From an uncultured Candidatus Nemicrothrix sp. (GTDB lineage Bacteria > Actinomycetota > Acidimicrobiia > Acidimicrobiales > Acidimicrobilacustridaceae), in the NCBI GenBank assembly GCA_903867185.1, contig CAIPQK010000201.1, positions 1 to 41,184 of the forward strand: DNA of 41,184 nt, given 5' to 3'. The notes under the pieces are model-generated. The model saw only the letters and a program-made list of their open reading frames with translations. It was not told the origin of the DNA and did not search any database. Position 1 is the first letter of the stretch; the number at the start of each line of letters is the position of its first letter. This document shows positions 1 through 7,297 of the stretch, in pieces. The position numbers and the translations under genes are program-made.

Positions 1-556
1 AGATGGAACGACCTTCGAGCGAACCAAGGCGCTGCGCGGCCATGGCGACTGCAGCGGTGGACACCGATGCGACGTGTCGACCAATGCCGGTTTCAGTTCG
101 AGCGCGCTTTCCGACCTCAAGCGCATGACGGAAGAGCAGATTGAGTTGAGACCCAGCCGCACCCTCGGTCTGTGCAATGTCCCACGCCCGGCGAACCTGT
201 CCGAGAATTTCGGCTTCGCCAACGACGGCCGAGTCGATACCAGACGCAACGCGGAAGAGATGTCCGGCCGCAGCATCGGCATCGTGCACATAAAGGTGAT
301 CGGCAAGTTCTTCTGGAGCAGCGAAGGCAAGTTCAGAGAAGAACGTGCGCAGGTCGCCGTAGGCGGGGTGAAACTTTTCAGCGACGACGTAGACCTCGGT
401 GCGGTTACATGTCGACAGCACCACGGCTTCGCTCACATGGTCTTGTGAGAGCACATCGTGAAGCGCTTTCGGCAGCCGAGCGTCGTCGATTGTGACTCGC
501 TCGAGTAGAGCGAGTGGAACCGTTCGGTGATTCAGTCCAACGACTACGACAGACAC
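1..556 (-). CDS. hemA: Glutamyl-tRNA reductase, N-terminal part (cut by window edge)
   Basis: First step of C5 tetrapyrrole synthesis: NADPH reduction of glutamyl-tRNA(Glu) to glutamate-1-semialdehyde in the cytoplasm. Translating the minus strand from GTG 556 gives 185 codons open to the window edge. I see the family's N-terminal GLNHRT, the catalytic-cysteine motif STCNRTE and the glutamate-recognition motif GEAEILGQV. The GTG overlaps the end of the upstream dehydrogenase by 13 bases, and AGGAG lies 11 bases before it, so translation is probably coupled. It is the third gene of a rex-dehydrogenase-hemA operon, as in the rex-hemA operons of other actinobacteria, so haem supply is probably tied to NADH/NAD+ through Rex. 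The C-terminal domain lies outside the window. Confidence 0.95.
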   Translation of the reverse strand, partial: MSVVVVGLNHRTVPLALLERVTIDDARLPKALHDVLSQDHVSEAVVLSTCNRTEVYVVAEKFHPAYGDLRTFFSELAFAAPEELADHLYVHDADAAAGHLFRVASGIDSAVVGEAEILGQVRRAWDIAQTEGAAGSQLNLLFRHALEVGKRARTETGIGRHVASVSTAAVAMAAQRLGSLEGRSI

Positions 557-1173
557 GCCTGGAGGCGCTCCTTGGCTTCGGCGAGGCGACCCTCGCGGAT
601 GAGTTCCAGCATTCCCGAATCGAGCGCTCCTTGCCAGTCCAGACCCTCGGTCGACGTGCCTTCGGCCTGAAGCCGGGCTCGGTAGTCGGTGAGGATCTCG
701 ACCAGTACGGCGTACTCGGGTCCGAACTCAGGACCATAGCGACGTCGGAGCCATGTGGAGAGCGCCGGTGACGACCCACTGGTGGAAAATGTGACCAACA
801 GAGGTCCCTGCCGGACTCGGGCCGGCAAAGCGAAGGCACAGTTGGCCGGATCGTCGGCGCTGTTGACCCAGATCCCGGCTTCTTCGCCCTCAAGAAAGAC
901 CTGACGGTTCACCGCTGGATCGCTCGTAGCGGTGATGACCAAGCGATAGCCGACGACCTCGCCGGTCTCGTAGGGCCTCTTGTGACAGATAACCCCATCG
1001 AGCGAAGCGAAATCTTCGAGGATTTCGGGAGCGACGACATCGACCACTGCACGACACACCACGAGTTCTCGAGCCTTGGACAATGCGACGGGTCCGCCCC
1101 CGACCACCAAACAACGACGGCCAGCCAGCGAAAGATTTACCGGATAGAGCGGTTCAGCGAATGGCATCGTCAA
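544..1173 (-). CDS. Precorrin-2 dehydrogenase / sirohydrochlorin ferrochelatase (Met8/CysG N-terminal type)
   Basis: Predicted NAD-dependent oxidation of precorrin-2 to sirohydrochlorin, perhaps with iron insertion, for sirohaem. The 209 residues match the stand-alone Met8/SirC form: a Rossmann loop LVVGGGPVALSKA near residues 22-34 and the family block NSADDPANCAF near 104-114, including the conserved Asp pair, followed by RQGPLLVTFSTSGSSPAL. The ATG at 1173 overlaps the rex TGA (ATGA), and the end overlaps hemA by 13 bases, so the three genes form a tightly coupled operon. No uroporphyrinogen methyltransferase domain is attached, so that step must be encoded elsewhere. The fold is clear; whether it also works as a ferrochelatase cannot be told from sequence. 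Confidence 0.9.
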   Translation of the reverse strand: MTMPFAEPLYPVNLSLAGRRCLVVGGGPVALSKARELVVCRAVVDVVAPEILEDFASLDGVICHKRPYETGEVVGYRLVITATSDPAVNRQVFLEGEEAGIWVNSADDPANCAFALPARVRQGPLLVTFSTSGSSPALSTWLRRRYGPEFGPEYAVLVEILTDYRARLQAEGTSTEGLDWQGALDSGMLELIREGRLAEAKERLQACLS

Positions 1174-1862
1174 ACCGCCGAATTCTTTGCCTCAGCGGTG
1201 ACACCGAGTTCTTCGCGCAAGGACGAACCGATGGAGTCGCGCTGACCATAGAAACTCAGCACCTGAAGCTCAAGGGCAAGGTCGACTTTGCGCAAGGTCG
1301 CTTGCGCCGGAACGGTAACCACCGCTGGCGCGAAGTTCAGAATCGATGTCACTCCTGCAGCCACCAATCGGTCAGCGACTTCCTGCGCACCAGCTGCGGG
1401 CGTCGCGATGATGCCGATCGCAATTCCGAGTTCGTCAACCAATGCCGGCAAATCGTCGAGATGGCGAATCGTGTGGCCACCAAAGGTTGTTCCGACTTTG
1501 GTCGGATCGGCATCGATCAATGCGGCGACGGGAAAACCACGGTCGCCGAATCCGCCGTAGTTCGCGAGCGCTGCGCCGAGGTTTCCGACACCAACAATTG
1601 CCACTGGCCAGTCACGGGTGAGTCCGAGTTCCCGACTCATTTGAACCAGGAGGTGATCGACGTCATAGCCAACGCCACGAGTCCCAAAGGAGCCGAGATA
1701 GGAAAGGTCTTTGCGAACTTTGGCGGCATTCACTCCAGCAAGTTCAGCGAGACGCTCGGATGAGATCGTGGTGACGCCATCGGTCTGGACCTCAAGAAGG
1801 GTGCGCAAATAGACAGGAAGTCGGGCCACAGTGGCTTCAGGTATCCGGCGTTGGCGCTCCAC
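1170..1862 (-). CDS. rex: Redox-sensing transcriptional repressor Rex
   Basis: Rex binds DNA through an N-terminal winged helix and releases it when its Rossmann domain binds NADH, so it tracks the NADH/NAD+ ratio. Visible are IPEATVARLPVYLRTL at the start, the recognition-helix region KVRKDLSYLGSFGTRGVGY near 49-67 and the NAD loop GVGNLGAAL near 91-99, with an acidic residue (LIDADP) after the second strand. The frame stays open up to a GTG at 1898, but I prefer GTG 1862 (230 residues). It begins right before the conserved IPEATV block, and a TAGCGT hexamer lies 8 bases upstream, as at many genes here. A Rex-like operator at 1883-1900 then falls in the promoter, consistent with autoregulation. 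It heads the operon with the dehydrogenase and hemA. Confidence 0.95.
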   Translation of the reverse strand: MERQRRIPEATVARLPVYLRTLLEVQTDGVTTISSERLAELAGVNAAKVRKDLSYLGSFGTRGVGYDVDHLLVQMSRELGLTRDWPVAIVGVGNLGAALANYGGFGDRGFPVAALIDADPTKVGTTFGGHTIRHLDDLPALVDELGIAIGIIATPAAGAQEVADRLVAAGVTSILNFAPAVVTVPAQATLRKVDLALELQVLSFYGQRDSIGSSLREELGVTAEAKNSAV

Positions 1863-1870
1863 GAATGACC

Positions 1871-1876
1871 ACGCTA
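1871..1876 (-). promoter_or_regulatory. -10 hexamer of the rex operon (TAGCGT)
   Basis: TAGCGT on the minus strand lies 8 bases before GTG 1862. A TTGTGA hexamer (plus positions 1895-1900) lies 18 bases further upstream as a possible -35. Transcription would start at or next to the GTG, giving a leaderless mRNA. Confidence 0.6.
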
Positions 1877-1882
1877 CCGACC

Positions 1883-1900
1883 TTGTTCTCTTGTTCACAA
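1883..1900 (-). promoter_or_regulatory. Candidate Rex operator upstream of rex
   Basis: The minus strand reads TTGTGAACAAGAGAACAA, 18 bases long. It matches the known Rex consensus TTGTGAANNNNTTCACAA at 11 of 14 specified positions, with a perfect left half. It lies between the presumed -35 and -10 of rex and covers the -35, a position where binding would block polymerase. Autoregulation of rex-hemA operons by Rex is known in Streptomyces. Confidence 0.6.
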
Positions 1901-1947
1901 AGTGCCGCTGGGCCTTGTCCCCTTGGGGCCCTGACCCTGATCCCCCT

Positions 1948-1953
1948 TAGGCT
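1948..1953 (+). promoter_or_regulatory. -10 hexamer (TAGGCT) of the membrane protein at 1960
   Basis: TAGGCT ends 6 bases before ATG 1960. There is no Shine-Dalgarno sequence, so a leaderless transcript is expected. It lies back to back with the rex promoter. Confidence 0.55.
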
Positions 1954-1959
1954 GTTGAC

Positions 1960-2730
1960 ATGCACGCCGCCCTCGCTGCCGCCGCCACCTTGGTGTCGCT
2001 GGCCTTCGCTCTCTCAACGGGCGAGCGGTGGCTCCGGAGCCGGAAGCGCCACGAAGCGGCCTGGACGATTTCTCTCATCATGTTTGCGCTTGGTTCGATC
2101 TCGCTGTGGTGGGGAGCATCGGTCGGATGGGGCGAATGGTCGTTTAAGTCCTTCTATCTGTTCGGGGCCATTCTCAATGTCCCGTTCCTTGCGCTCGGCA
2201 CCATCGAACTCTTGGCCGGACCAAAGCACGGCAAGCGATGGACGGCCGTTATCTCAATGCTCGGAGCTTTCTGCGCAGGGATTGTCGTTGCTGCTCCCCT
2301 TACTGGGGTCATCACTTCGGAAGTGCTTCCGCAAGGCAAAGAAGTTTTCGGACCTGGTCCACGAATTGCCGCTGCTGTCGGCTCTGGTGTTGCTGCGTTG
2401 GTCATCATTGGCGGAGCAGTCTGGAGCGCGTGGCGATTGTTTCGTGTGTGGCGCGCTGGCGCCGATACCCGCGCCCGCGGCACCGGCGCACCCTCACCGC
2501 GTCGTTTAGCGATAGCGAATTTGATCATTGCCGCCGGCACACTCATTCTGAGCGCGGGCGGCATCCTCAACTCCGTGGTGAATGAGATGGACGGATTCGC
2601 CATTTCACTTGTCGCCGGAATCTCTGTGATCTTTGTCGGATTCCTGCTTACAAGTTCGGGAACATCAGCACAGTTGCGATCAGTTACTGAACCAGATGCG
2701 TGGCGAGCACCAAAATCCGACGTTGCTTAG
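1960..2730 (+). CDS. Polytopic membrane protein of unknown function
   Basis: I do not recognise a family. The 256 residues contain about seven hydrophobic segments (roughly residues 2-20, 34-53, 64-85, 96-119, 135-157, 188-208 and 213-233), separated by short basic loops, and a short hydrophilic C-terminus. The loop after the first segment is rich in Arg and Lys, which suggests that side is cytoplasmic. No catalytic or metal-binding motif stands out. The start is ATG 1960, supported by TAGGCT 6 bases upstream. It is divergent from rex (97 bases between starts), so the two could share control by Rex. That is inference from position only. Confidence 0.75.
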   Translation: MHAALAAAATLVSLAFALSTGERWLRSRKRHEAAWTISLIMFALGSISLWWGASVGWGEWSFKSFYLFGAILNVPFLALGTIELLAGPKHGKRWTAVISMLGAFCAGIVVAAPLTGVITSEVLPQGKEVFGPGPRIAAAVGSGVAALVIIGGAVWSAWRLFRVWRAGADTRARGTGAPSPRRLAIANLIIAAGTLILSAGGILNSVVNEMDGFAISLVAGISVIFVGFLLTSSGTSAQLRSVTEPDAWRAPKSDVA

Positions 2731-2748
2731 ACACAACGCTGCTTCTCG

Positions 2749-2838
2749 CTAGTGCGCAAGTACGAACAACTGCATCACTGCGGCGAACAAGATGACAAAG
2801 AGCAATGTTCCGACGGCGATAACGGTTCCTGGTCGCAT
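2749..2838 (-). CDS. 29-residue single-pass membrane miniprotein (candidate)
   Basis: A short frame begins at ATG 2838 and ends with TAG at 2749. It encodes MRPGTVIAVG followed by a continuous hydrophobic stretch (about residues 6-27, including TLLFVILFAAVMQLF) and ends LAH. It starts only 9 bases after the stop codon of the SAM hydrolase. GAGGAAGA, overlapping and following that stop codon, makes a good Shine-Dalgarno 3-5 bases before the ATG, so it should be translated from the same mRNA. One Arg near the N-terminus fits an N-in topology. I know no named family. A chance frame is possible, but ribosome binding site, tight spacing and a full membrane span together favour a real gene. Confidence 0.6.
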   Translation of the reverse strand: MRPGTVIAVGTLLFVILFAAVMQLFVLAH

Positions 2839-2847
2839 TGTTCTTCC

Positions 2848-3708
2848 TCAGTTTCGGCGCTGGCCGAGTTGTACGGGCGTAATCACACTTGGCGGGCGAG
2901 TTTCGTCGAATTGCTCAATGGTCACCGCCGAAGCAGTCGACAAACCAAGTTCTTCCGCCGCTGATCGCTTGTCGAGGACGATGGTGATGAGTCCGTAGGA
3001 ATCGACGATGAGTCCGAGTTCATTGTTTTCGAGATCAGCAAACGTTGAGACACGTCGAGCCACACGAGAACCATCGTCCATCACTAAGCGCACGTGATCG
3101 TCGAAGGCTTCGAGTTCTTCAGGGTCGACATTGAGTTGTGCATTGCCATAGTGATCGACCCACAAGACTTCTGAGTGAAGTCGACCCTCGTCTTCACGAG
3201 TCAGTGGGATCATCGCCGGGAACAGCGAAATGGGATCGATCGCAGGACCAAGCTCGGAAAGGTCGACGCCGTTACAAAGATGAGCAGCAGCCGGTGCAAA
3301 GACATCGCGACCATCGAACGTGCCCGGCTCAGTCGTGAAACGGTATTCGGGGTTAACGATTTCAACAGCGCGGCCGGCGCCACCACAAAGCTGCACAACC
3401 GGAGCGAGCACCCCGTTGTCGGGGCCAACGAGAACGGATGAACCACCACCGATTTCCACCGCAATTGGTCGGCGCGGAGTGCCAACCGTTGGGTCGATCA
3501 CAGCAACAACGACACCAGGTGCGAGATAATTCGCAGCCCGCACCAGAGCCAGTCCACCTGAGCGAACGTCGTAGGGCGCGATGTCATGCGTGATGTCGAT
3601 GACTCGAACTTCGGGAGCAATCGATCGAATGATCGAGTGCACCACACCGACGAATTCGTCGACGCGGCCGTAGTCGGAAAGGAATGAAACAGTGTCGTAG
3701 CGCGGCAT
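2848..3708 (-). CDS. SAM hydrolase / SAM hydroxide adenosyltransferase (DUF62 family)
   Basis: Family members use water to split S-adenosylmethionine into adenosine and methionine; the fold is shared with fluorinase and chlorinase. The 286 residues show the N-terminal SDYGRVDEFVGVVH, the DPTVGTPRR block (about 72-80) with the expected Asp and Arg of the Asp-Arg-His triad, and GRDVFAPAAAHL (133-144). Where I expect FHGRD with the His, this protein has FDGRD, so the third triad residue may be replaced. No chlorinase-type halide insertion was evident by eye. It starts at ATG 3708, 32 bases after the proC stop, with TAACGT 9 bases upstream, and is followed by the miniprotein at 2749-2838. The physiological role of the family in bacteria is unclear. 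Confidence 0.88.
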   Translation of the reverse strand: MPRYDTVSFLSDYGRVDEFVGVVHSIIRSIAPEVRVIDITHDIAPYDVRSGGLALVRAANYLAPGVVVAVIDPTVGTPRRPIAVEIGGGSSVLVGPDNGVLAPVVQLCGGAGRAVEIVNPEYRFTTEPGTFDGRDVFAPAAAHLCNGVDLSELGPAIDPISLFPAMIPLTREDEGRLHSEVLWVDHYGNAQLNVDPEELEAFDDHVRLVMDDGSRVARRVSTFADLENNELGLIVDSYGLITIVLDKRSAAEELGLSTASAVTIEQFDETRPPSVITPVQLGQRRN

Positions 3709-3717
3709 GGATTCGTT

Positions 3718-3723
3718 ACGTTA
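3718..3723 (-). promoter_or_regulatory. Possible -10 hexamer (TAACGT) of the SAM hydrolase
   Basis: TAACGT on the minus strand lies 9 bases before ATG 3708, in the 32-base gap after proC. It could give the SAM hydrolase its own nearly leaderless transcript besides readthrough from proC. Confidence 0.4.
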
Positions 3724-3740
3724 CCGGCAGGTCGGCGACG

Positions 3741-4532
3741 TCAGTCCTGACCAAGTTCGCGAGAACGTTCGGTTGCTGCAGCGACGGCATCGAGTACTGC
3801 AGAACGGAATCCGCCCGATTCAAGAGCACGGAGGCCAGCGGCAGTCGTTCCGCCAGGTGAGGTGACCTGAGCCCGCAGAGCTGCGGCCGCTTCGCCGCTT
3901 GATTCAAGAAGGCTGGCCGAACCCAAAAGAGTCTGTACGGCAAGCACTTCAGCGACATCACGAGGAAGCCCGACAAGAACGCCTGCTTCGATCATGCTCT
4001 CGGCCATCACGAAGACATAGGCAGGACCTGAACCAGAAAGGCCAGTGACTGCATCAAGTTTGTCTTCGGGTACTCGAACCACAACGCCAACTGCCTCGAG
4101 CACCGAAGCCGCCCAATCAAGATCGGCGTCATTGGCAGAAGAACCAGCGGCAATCGCTGCAGCCCCGGCACGAACAACTGCCGGAGTGTTCGGCATGGCT
4201 CGCACCACGGCGATTCCATCGCCAAGTGATTTCTGTAATGACGTGGTCGTCACCCCTGCGGCGATCGACAACACGCGCTTCGCACCCGCTTCCGCCAATG
4301 CCTGACAGGTGTCAGCGACATCACCAGGTTTCACGGCGATGACCGCGCCTTCAGCCGCCACGAGCGAATCGCTCACAACAACACCAGGGAAAAGTCGTGT
4401 CAGTTCTGCGCGCCGATCGGCGACGCGTTCGACAACTGCGAGTTCACTTGGTTCGGCCCAGTGAGCAGCGAGAAGTCCCCCCAGAAGGGCCTCTCCCATG
4501 CGACCGCCACCAACAATTTGAAGTCGAATCAT
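3741..4532 (-). CDS. proC: Pyrroline-5-carboxylate reductase
   Basis: Last step of proline synthesis: NAD(P)H reduction of pyrroline-5-carboxylate. At 263 residues it has the usual family length. An N-terminal Rossmann loop IVGGGRMGEALL (6-17), the VRAMPNTP block in the middle and the C-terminal dimerisation segment GLSGSGPAYVFVMAESMIEAG are all visible, plus the late QVTSPGGTTAAGL motif. ATG 4532 has no Shine-Dalgarno but has TAGCGT exactly 6 bases upstream, so it is probably leaderless. It may be cotranscribed with the SAM hydrolase and miniprotein. The order hemA, proC, mshA, phosphoglycerate-mutase-like gene resembles the mycobacterial mshA-hemA region, but with inserted and inverted genes. 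Confidence 0.96.
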   Translation of the reverse strand: MIRLQIVGGGRMGEALLGGLLAAHWAEPSELAVVERVADRRAELTRLFPGVVVSDSLVAAEGAVIAVKPGDVADTCQALAEAGAKRVLSIAAGVTTTSLQKSLGDGIAVVRAMPNTPAVVRAGAAAIAAGSSANDADLDWAASVLEAVGVVVRVPEDKLDAVTGLSGSGPAYVFVMAESMIEAGVLVGLPRDVAEVLAVQTLLGSASLLESSGEAAAALRAQVTSPGGTTAAGLRALESGGFRSAVLDAVAAATERSRELGQD

Positions 4533-4538
4533 GGCCAG

Positions 4539-4544
4539 ACGCTA
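4539..4544 (-). promoter_or_regulatory. -10 hexamer (TAGCGT) of proC
   Basis: TAGCGT on the minus strand, 6 bases before ATG 4532. The rest of the gap to 4732 (about 190 bases) shows no convincing gene or strong terminator hairpin. Confidence 0.6.
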
Positions 4545-4732
4545 CCCAATCGGCGCGAGTCGGCCCCTACCGATTCACACTCGCCACCGAATCGTTGTCC
4601 GGGTGGTCGATCCGACACACCCACTTCCCCGATGAATGCAGCGGTTCGCGCCACCCGGACGACCGTGACAGTAAGACCCGGCAGTTCGGCGGCGCATGGG
4701 CCAAACGAGCGATTCGCCCGCGACTAGCGCAA

Positions 4733-5200
4733 CTAGTTCGTGGCAAAGCGCGTGGCGAATCCGATGTGCAGCGCCGGCAAGAAGAACTGTTCGACATACG
4801 TGTAGATCGACCCGAGGATTCGGTCGAGTTCTCCGTCATCAATTGCATGAACCGGAAGCGAGCCGGCAAGGAAGACCGCGTCTTCTTCACCAATGCAGAA
4901 CGCCATCCCGTTGACTTTTCGATTTCGTCGCAGAAGGTGTTCGAAGAACTGCGCGTGGTTCTCGTCTGGCGCCGGCATCACATAGGTCTCATAGTGCAAG
5001 GTCCTCTGACGCAACGTGAACCAAATAGTGAAGATGTCTTTGCTCTCACCAAGAACACGGACATACCAACGACGCTCCGAAGGTTCACCGCGTTCAACGG
5101 CAGCAACTACCGGATTGGTAGCAAGTTCGTTTGCCAACCAGTCGGTTATTTGGATCTCGATCAGATCGAGTTGCTGTTCGTCGGCGATGTCATCGGCCAT
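4733..5200 (-). CDS. YbjN-family protein
   Basis: A 155-residue soluble protein of the YbjN fold, which resembles type III secretion chaperones. Actinobacterial members have no settled biochemical function. The sequence has the typical layout: an N-terminal helix (ADEQQLDLIEIQITDWLA), a beta-rich core with RRWYVRVLGE and IWFTLRQRTLHYETYVMP, then an acidic helix before YTYVEQFFLPAL. ATG 5200 follows the mshA stop by 3 bases, so it is translated from the mshA mRNA. In mycobacteria the gene after mshA (Rv0486) is also a YbjN protein (Rv0487); this conserved pairing supports a link to mycothiol synthesis or use, not yet explained. Confidence 0.88.
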   Translation of the reverse strand: MADDIADEQQLDLIEIQITDWLANELATNPVVAAVERGEPSERRWYVRVLGESKDIFTIWFTLRQRTLHYETYVMPAPDENHAQFFEHLLRRNRKVNGMAFCIGEEDAVFLAGSLPVHAIDDGELDRILGSIYTYVEQFFLPALHIGFATRFATN

Positions 5201-5203
5201 GAG

Positions 5204-6421
5204 TTATCGGCAGTCCACAAGAGCACGAGATGTGAGATCGGCATATAAACGACGAAGACGTGCTGCCGTTGTTGACCATGTGTAATGCGACGCGCTCTCG
5301 GCAGCGGCTGCAGCCATTGATTGCGCGAATGACGGCGTATCGAGAATGGTGCCGATCGCATCGGCATAGGCGCGTGGATCTCGAGTGTCGATGAGGAAGC
5401 CAGTGACTCCGTCATCGACCAGCGTCAGCAAACCACCGACTGCTGCGGCAACCACTGGGGTTCCGCATGCGGCAGCTTCAAGTGCAACGAGCCCAAAGGA
5501 TTCAGAACGACTGGGAACAATGCACACATCTGCAGCGCGGTAGTAGGTGGAAAGAAGATGATGAGGCTGAGGCGGAACAAATCGGACACGCTCAGTCAGA
5601 CCGAGCGCATCGACCAATGACGTTGCGGCGTCGAGTTCAGCGCGTCCTTCGGCGCCGCTCGCTCCGCCCACGACTAACAACAACGCATCGGGATGCGTTG
5701 CGGACAACTCCGCCAAAGCAGCGATCGCGATTGTCAGACCCTTGAGTGGCTGAATGCGCCCAGCAAAGAGCAACACCGGATGATCGCCAATGCCAAGGGC
5801 AAAGCGAGCGCCGCGACGATCGCCAGCAGAGAAGAACGCATGGTCAACACCAGGCGGAACTATTTCAACTCGGGTTGGGTCGGCTCCGTACAACTCAACG
5901 AGTTGCGTCACTTCTGCCGCGCAGTTCGCAAGAATCGCGTCGGAACACGCGATGACTTCGGTCTCGGCCTGAATTCGACGCTCGGGTTCTGCATCGCCCG
6001 TTTCCGCTTTGACGCGGGCAAGGGTGTGAAACGTTGAGACCAGCGGCAATGACAACTCGTGCTTGAGGCGATGTCCGACCACGCCCGACAACCAATAGTT
6101 GGCATGAATCGCATCGGGTCCATCGACACGCTTCAAGTGGCGAGCAACGCCATCGGAAAACTCGTCAAGAACCTCGGGAAGGTCTTCCTTTGCAAGGTCA
6201 AGCGGGCCAGCATCGATATGCACGACTCGGAAGCCCGGCTCAACATCAACGAAATCGGGTTGATCTTCAGCCGAACGTCGCGTGTAGACCTCGGTCCGAA
6301 CGCCAGCTTGTGCAAGCGCGCCAACGAGTTCGCGCACGTACACATTCATCCCGCCCGAATCGCCACTGCCAGGCTGCGCAAGGGGGGAGGTGTGAAGCGA
6401 AAGTACCGCTAGGGATCGCAT
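5204..6421 (-). CDS. mshA: D-inositol-3-phosphate glycosyltransferase (mycothiol synthesis)
   Basis: Predicted to transfer GlcNAc from UDP-GlcNAc to 1D-inositol-3-phosphate, the first step to mycothiol, the main low-molecular-weight thiol of actinobacteria. At 405 residues it is a GT-B, family 4 enzyme. Its N-terminus carries the MshA hallmark HTSPLAQPGSGDSGGMNVYV (10-29), followed by ANYWLSGVVG and STFHTL. The C-terminal donor half has LLFAGRIQPLKG and the E-x7-E type motif SRSESFGLVALEAAACGTP. ATG 6421 has TAGCGT 9 bases upstream. It forms an operon with the YbjN gene. A different sugar acceptor is possible for any GT4 protein, but the HTSPLAQPG start and the YbjN neighbour make MshA likely. 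Confidence 0.92.
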   Translation of the reverse strand: MRSLAVLSLHTSPLAQPGSGDSGGMNVYVRELVGALAQAGVRTEVYTRRSAEDQPDFVDVEPGFRVVHIDAGPLDLAKEDLPEVLDEFSDGVARHLKRVDGPDAIHANYWLSGVVGHRLKHELSLPLVSTFHTLARVKAETGDAEPERRIQAETEVIACSDAILANCAAEVTQLVELYGADPTRVEIVPPGVDHAFFSAGDRRGARFALGIGDHPVLLFAGRIQPLKGLTIAIAALAELSATHPDALLLVVGGASGAEGRAELDAATSLVDALGLTERVRFVPPQPHHLLSTYYRAADVCIVPSRSESFGLVALEAAACGTPVVAAAVGGLLTLVDDGVTGFLIDTRDPRAYADAIGTILDTPSFAQSMAAAAAESASHYTWSTTAARLRRLYADLTSRALVDCR

Positions 6422-6430
6422 GACCCCTCC

Positions 6431-6436
6431 ACGCTA
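6431..6436 (-). promoter_or_regulatory. -10 hexamer (TAGCGT) of mshA
   Basis: TAGCGT on the minus strand, 9 bases before ATG 6421. The GGAGGGG in between lies only 3 bases from the ATG, too close for a normal ribosome binding site, which favours a near-leaderless start. Confidence 0.5.
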
Positions 6437-6526
6437 CGGCGAGACGACCCTGAGAAACACCTTCTGCGCTTCCAACCGCCCCAAAACTGCAATCTCGGGC
6501 GGCAAACCTCGCTCCCCCCGGCGGCG

Positions 6527-7297
6527 TCAGCCGATACGGGAGAGATAGTTGGTCAGCATCCAACACCACACCGGAGCAACGACCAGCCACGCATCGAGCC
6601 GCCGAAGCGCCGGACCGGCGGACTCTGAGGTTGGGGCCAATGCCGAAGCCACCAATGCTCCGAGTGGAGCAAGAACGGCAACGAGAGCGCCGAATACCCA
6701 CCCAGCGCGAGTCTCGAACGGCCCAATCTGGAAAACCGATTCAGCAAAGGTCACGACCATCACCGCTGCGATTCCCGACAATGGACCTTCGAAAATACTT
6801 TCCGCTTCCGAACCCATCAGGTAGTCGCCGGTTTCATAGGCGCTGATGAGGATCAGCAGAACGACGAGCGCACCCATATCGGTACGTCCGGTCAGTACGA
6901 CCGAGCCAGCAGCAAGCCCTGGAAGAAACGTCGACCTGAGTCCGACAAGAACATTGCTTCGAAGAACGCCACTGACAACAACAACTGTTGTCGCAACGAT
7001 GAGACCAGCTCCAAATCCGATGGGCCCAGCGAGTGCGGCAATCGGAACAACTGCGGCAGCGGCACCGCTAACCATTGGATTGAATTTTCGCCCGACATCA
7101 GAAAATGCGCGAACAGTTTGCATTGCCGCAACTGCTGCAAGAACCGAAAAGAGCACGGACACTGCAATCGTCCCAAGGGCGCAAGCTGCGCACGCAGCGA
7201 TGAACCACAACACACCTAAACGCGCGTGTGGGCCGTCTGGCTTCGGGAGATAGGCGAGTCGACCAACAACAGTTGGTTTGGCTTTTGCGCCACTCAC
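6527..7297 (-). CDS. Polytopic membrane protein, remotely like phosphatidate cytidylyltransferase
   Basis: The 256 residues form about seven hydrophobic segments with few charged loops. Layout and fragments such as SAYETGDYLMGSEAESIFEG recall the CdsA family, in which an acidic membrane segment binds metal and CTP. The C-terminal CdsA signature (S-x-K-R-x4-K-D...H-G-G-x-x-D-R) is not present: the end reads RRLDAWLVVAPVWCW. It may be a diverged relative or an unrelated membrane protein. The GTG at 7297 overlaps the MoaD-like TGA (GTGA), so the two are translationally coupled and probably work together. The unexplained partner of a sulfur-carrier-like protein makes this worth attention. Function unknown. 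Confidence 0.65.
   Translation of the reverse strand: MSGAKAKPTVVGRLAYLPKPDGPHARLGVLWFIAACAACALGTIAVSVLFSVLAAVAAMQTVRAFSDVGRKFNPMVSGAAAAVVPIAALAGPIGFGAGLIVATTVVVVSGVLRSNVLVGLRSTFLPGLAAGSVVLTGRTDMGALVVLLILISAYETGDYLMGSEAESIFEGPLSGIAAVMVVTFAESVFQIGPFETRAGWVFGALVAVLAPLGALVASALAPTSESAGPALRRLDAWLVVAPVWCWMLTNYLSRIG

Noticed and set aside
1083-1763. Plus-strand open frame opposite rex and the dehydrogenase
   Set aside because: Shadow of the two well-supported minus-strand genes. The peptide has no family features.
3138-3441. Short plus-strand frames opposite the SAM hydrolase
   Set aside because: Charged low-complexity peptides without start signals; the SAM hydrolase motifs on the other strand explain the region.
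4535-4732. A roughly 60-codon minus-strand frame in the gap between ybjN and proC that would overlap the proC ATG
   Set aside because: No good start codon, no ribosome binding site, no recognisable domain, and it runs through the proC promoter hexamer, which argues for non-coding DNA.
4397-5248. A 283-codon plus-strand frame running over proC and ybjN
   Set aside because: Antisense shadow: no family motifs, Arg-rich composition, no ribosome binding site or promoter, and both genes on the other strand are clearly real.
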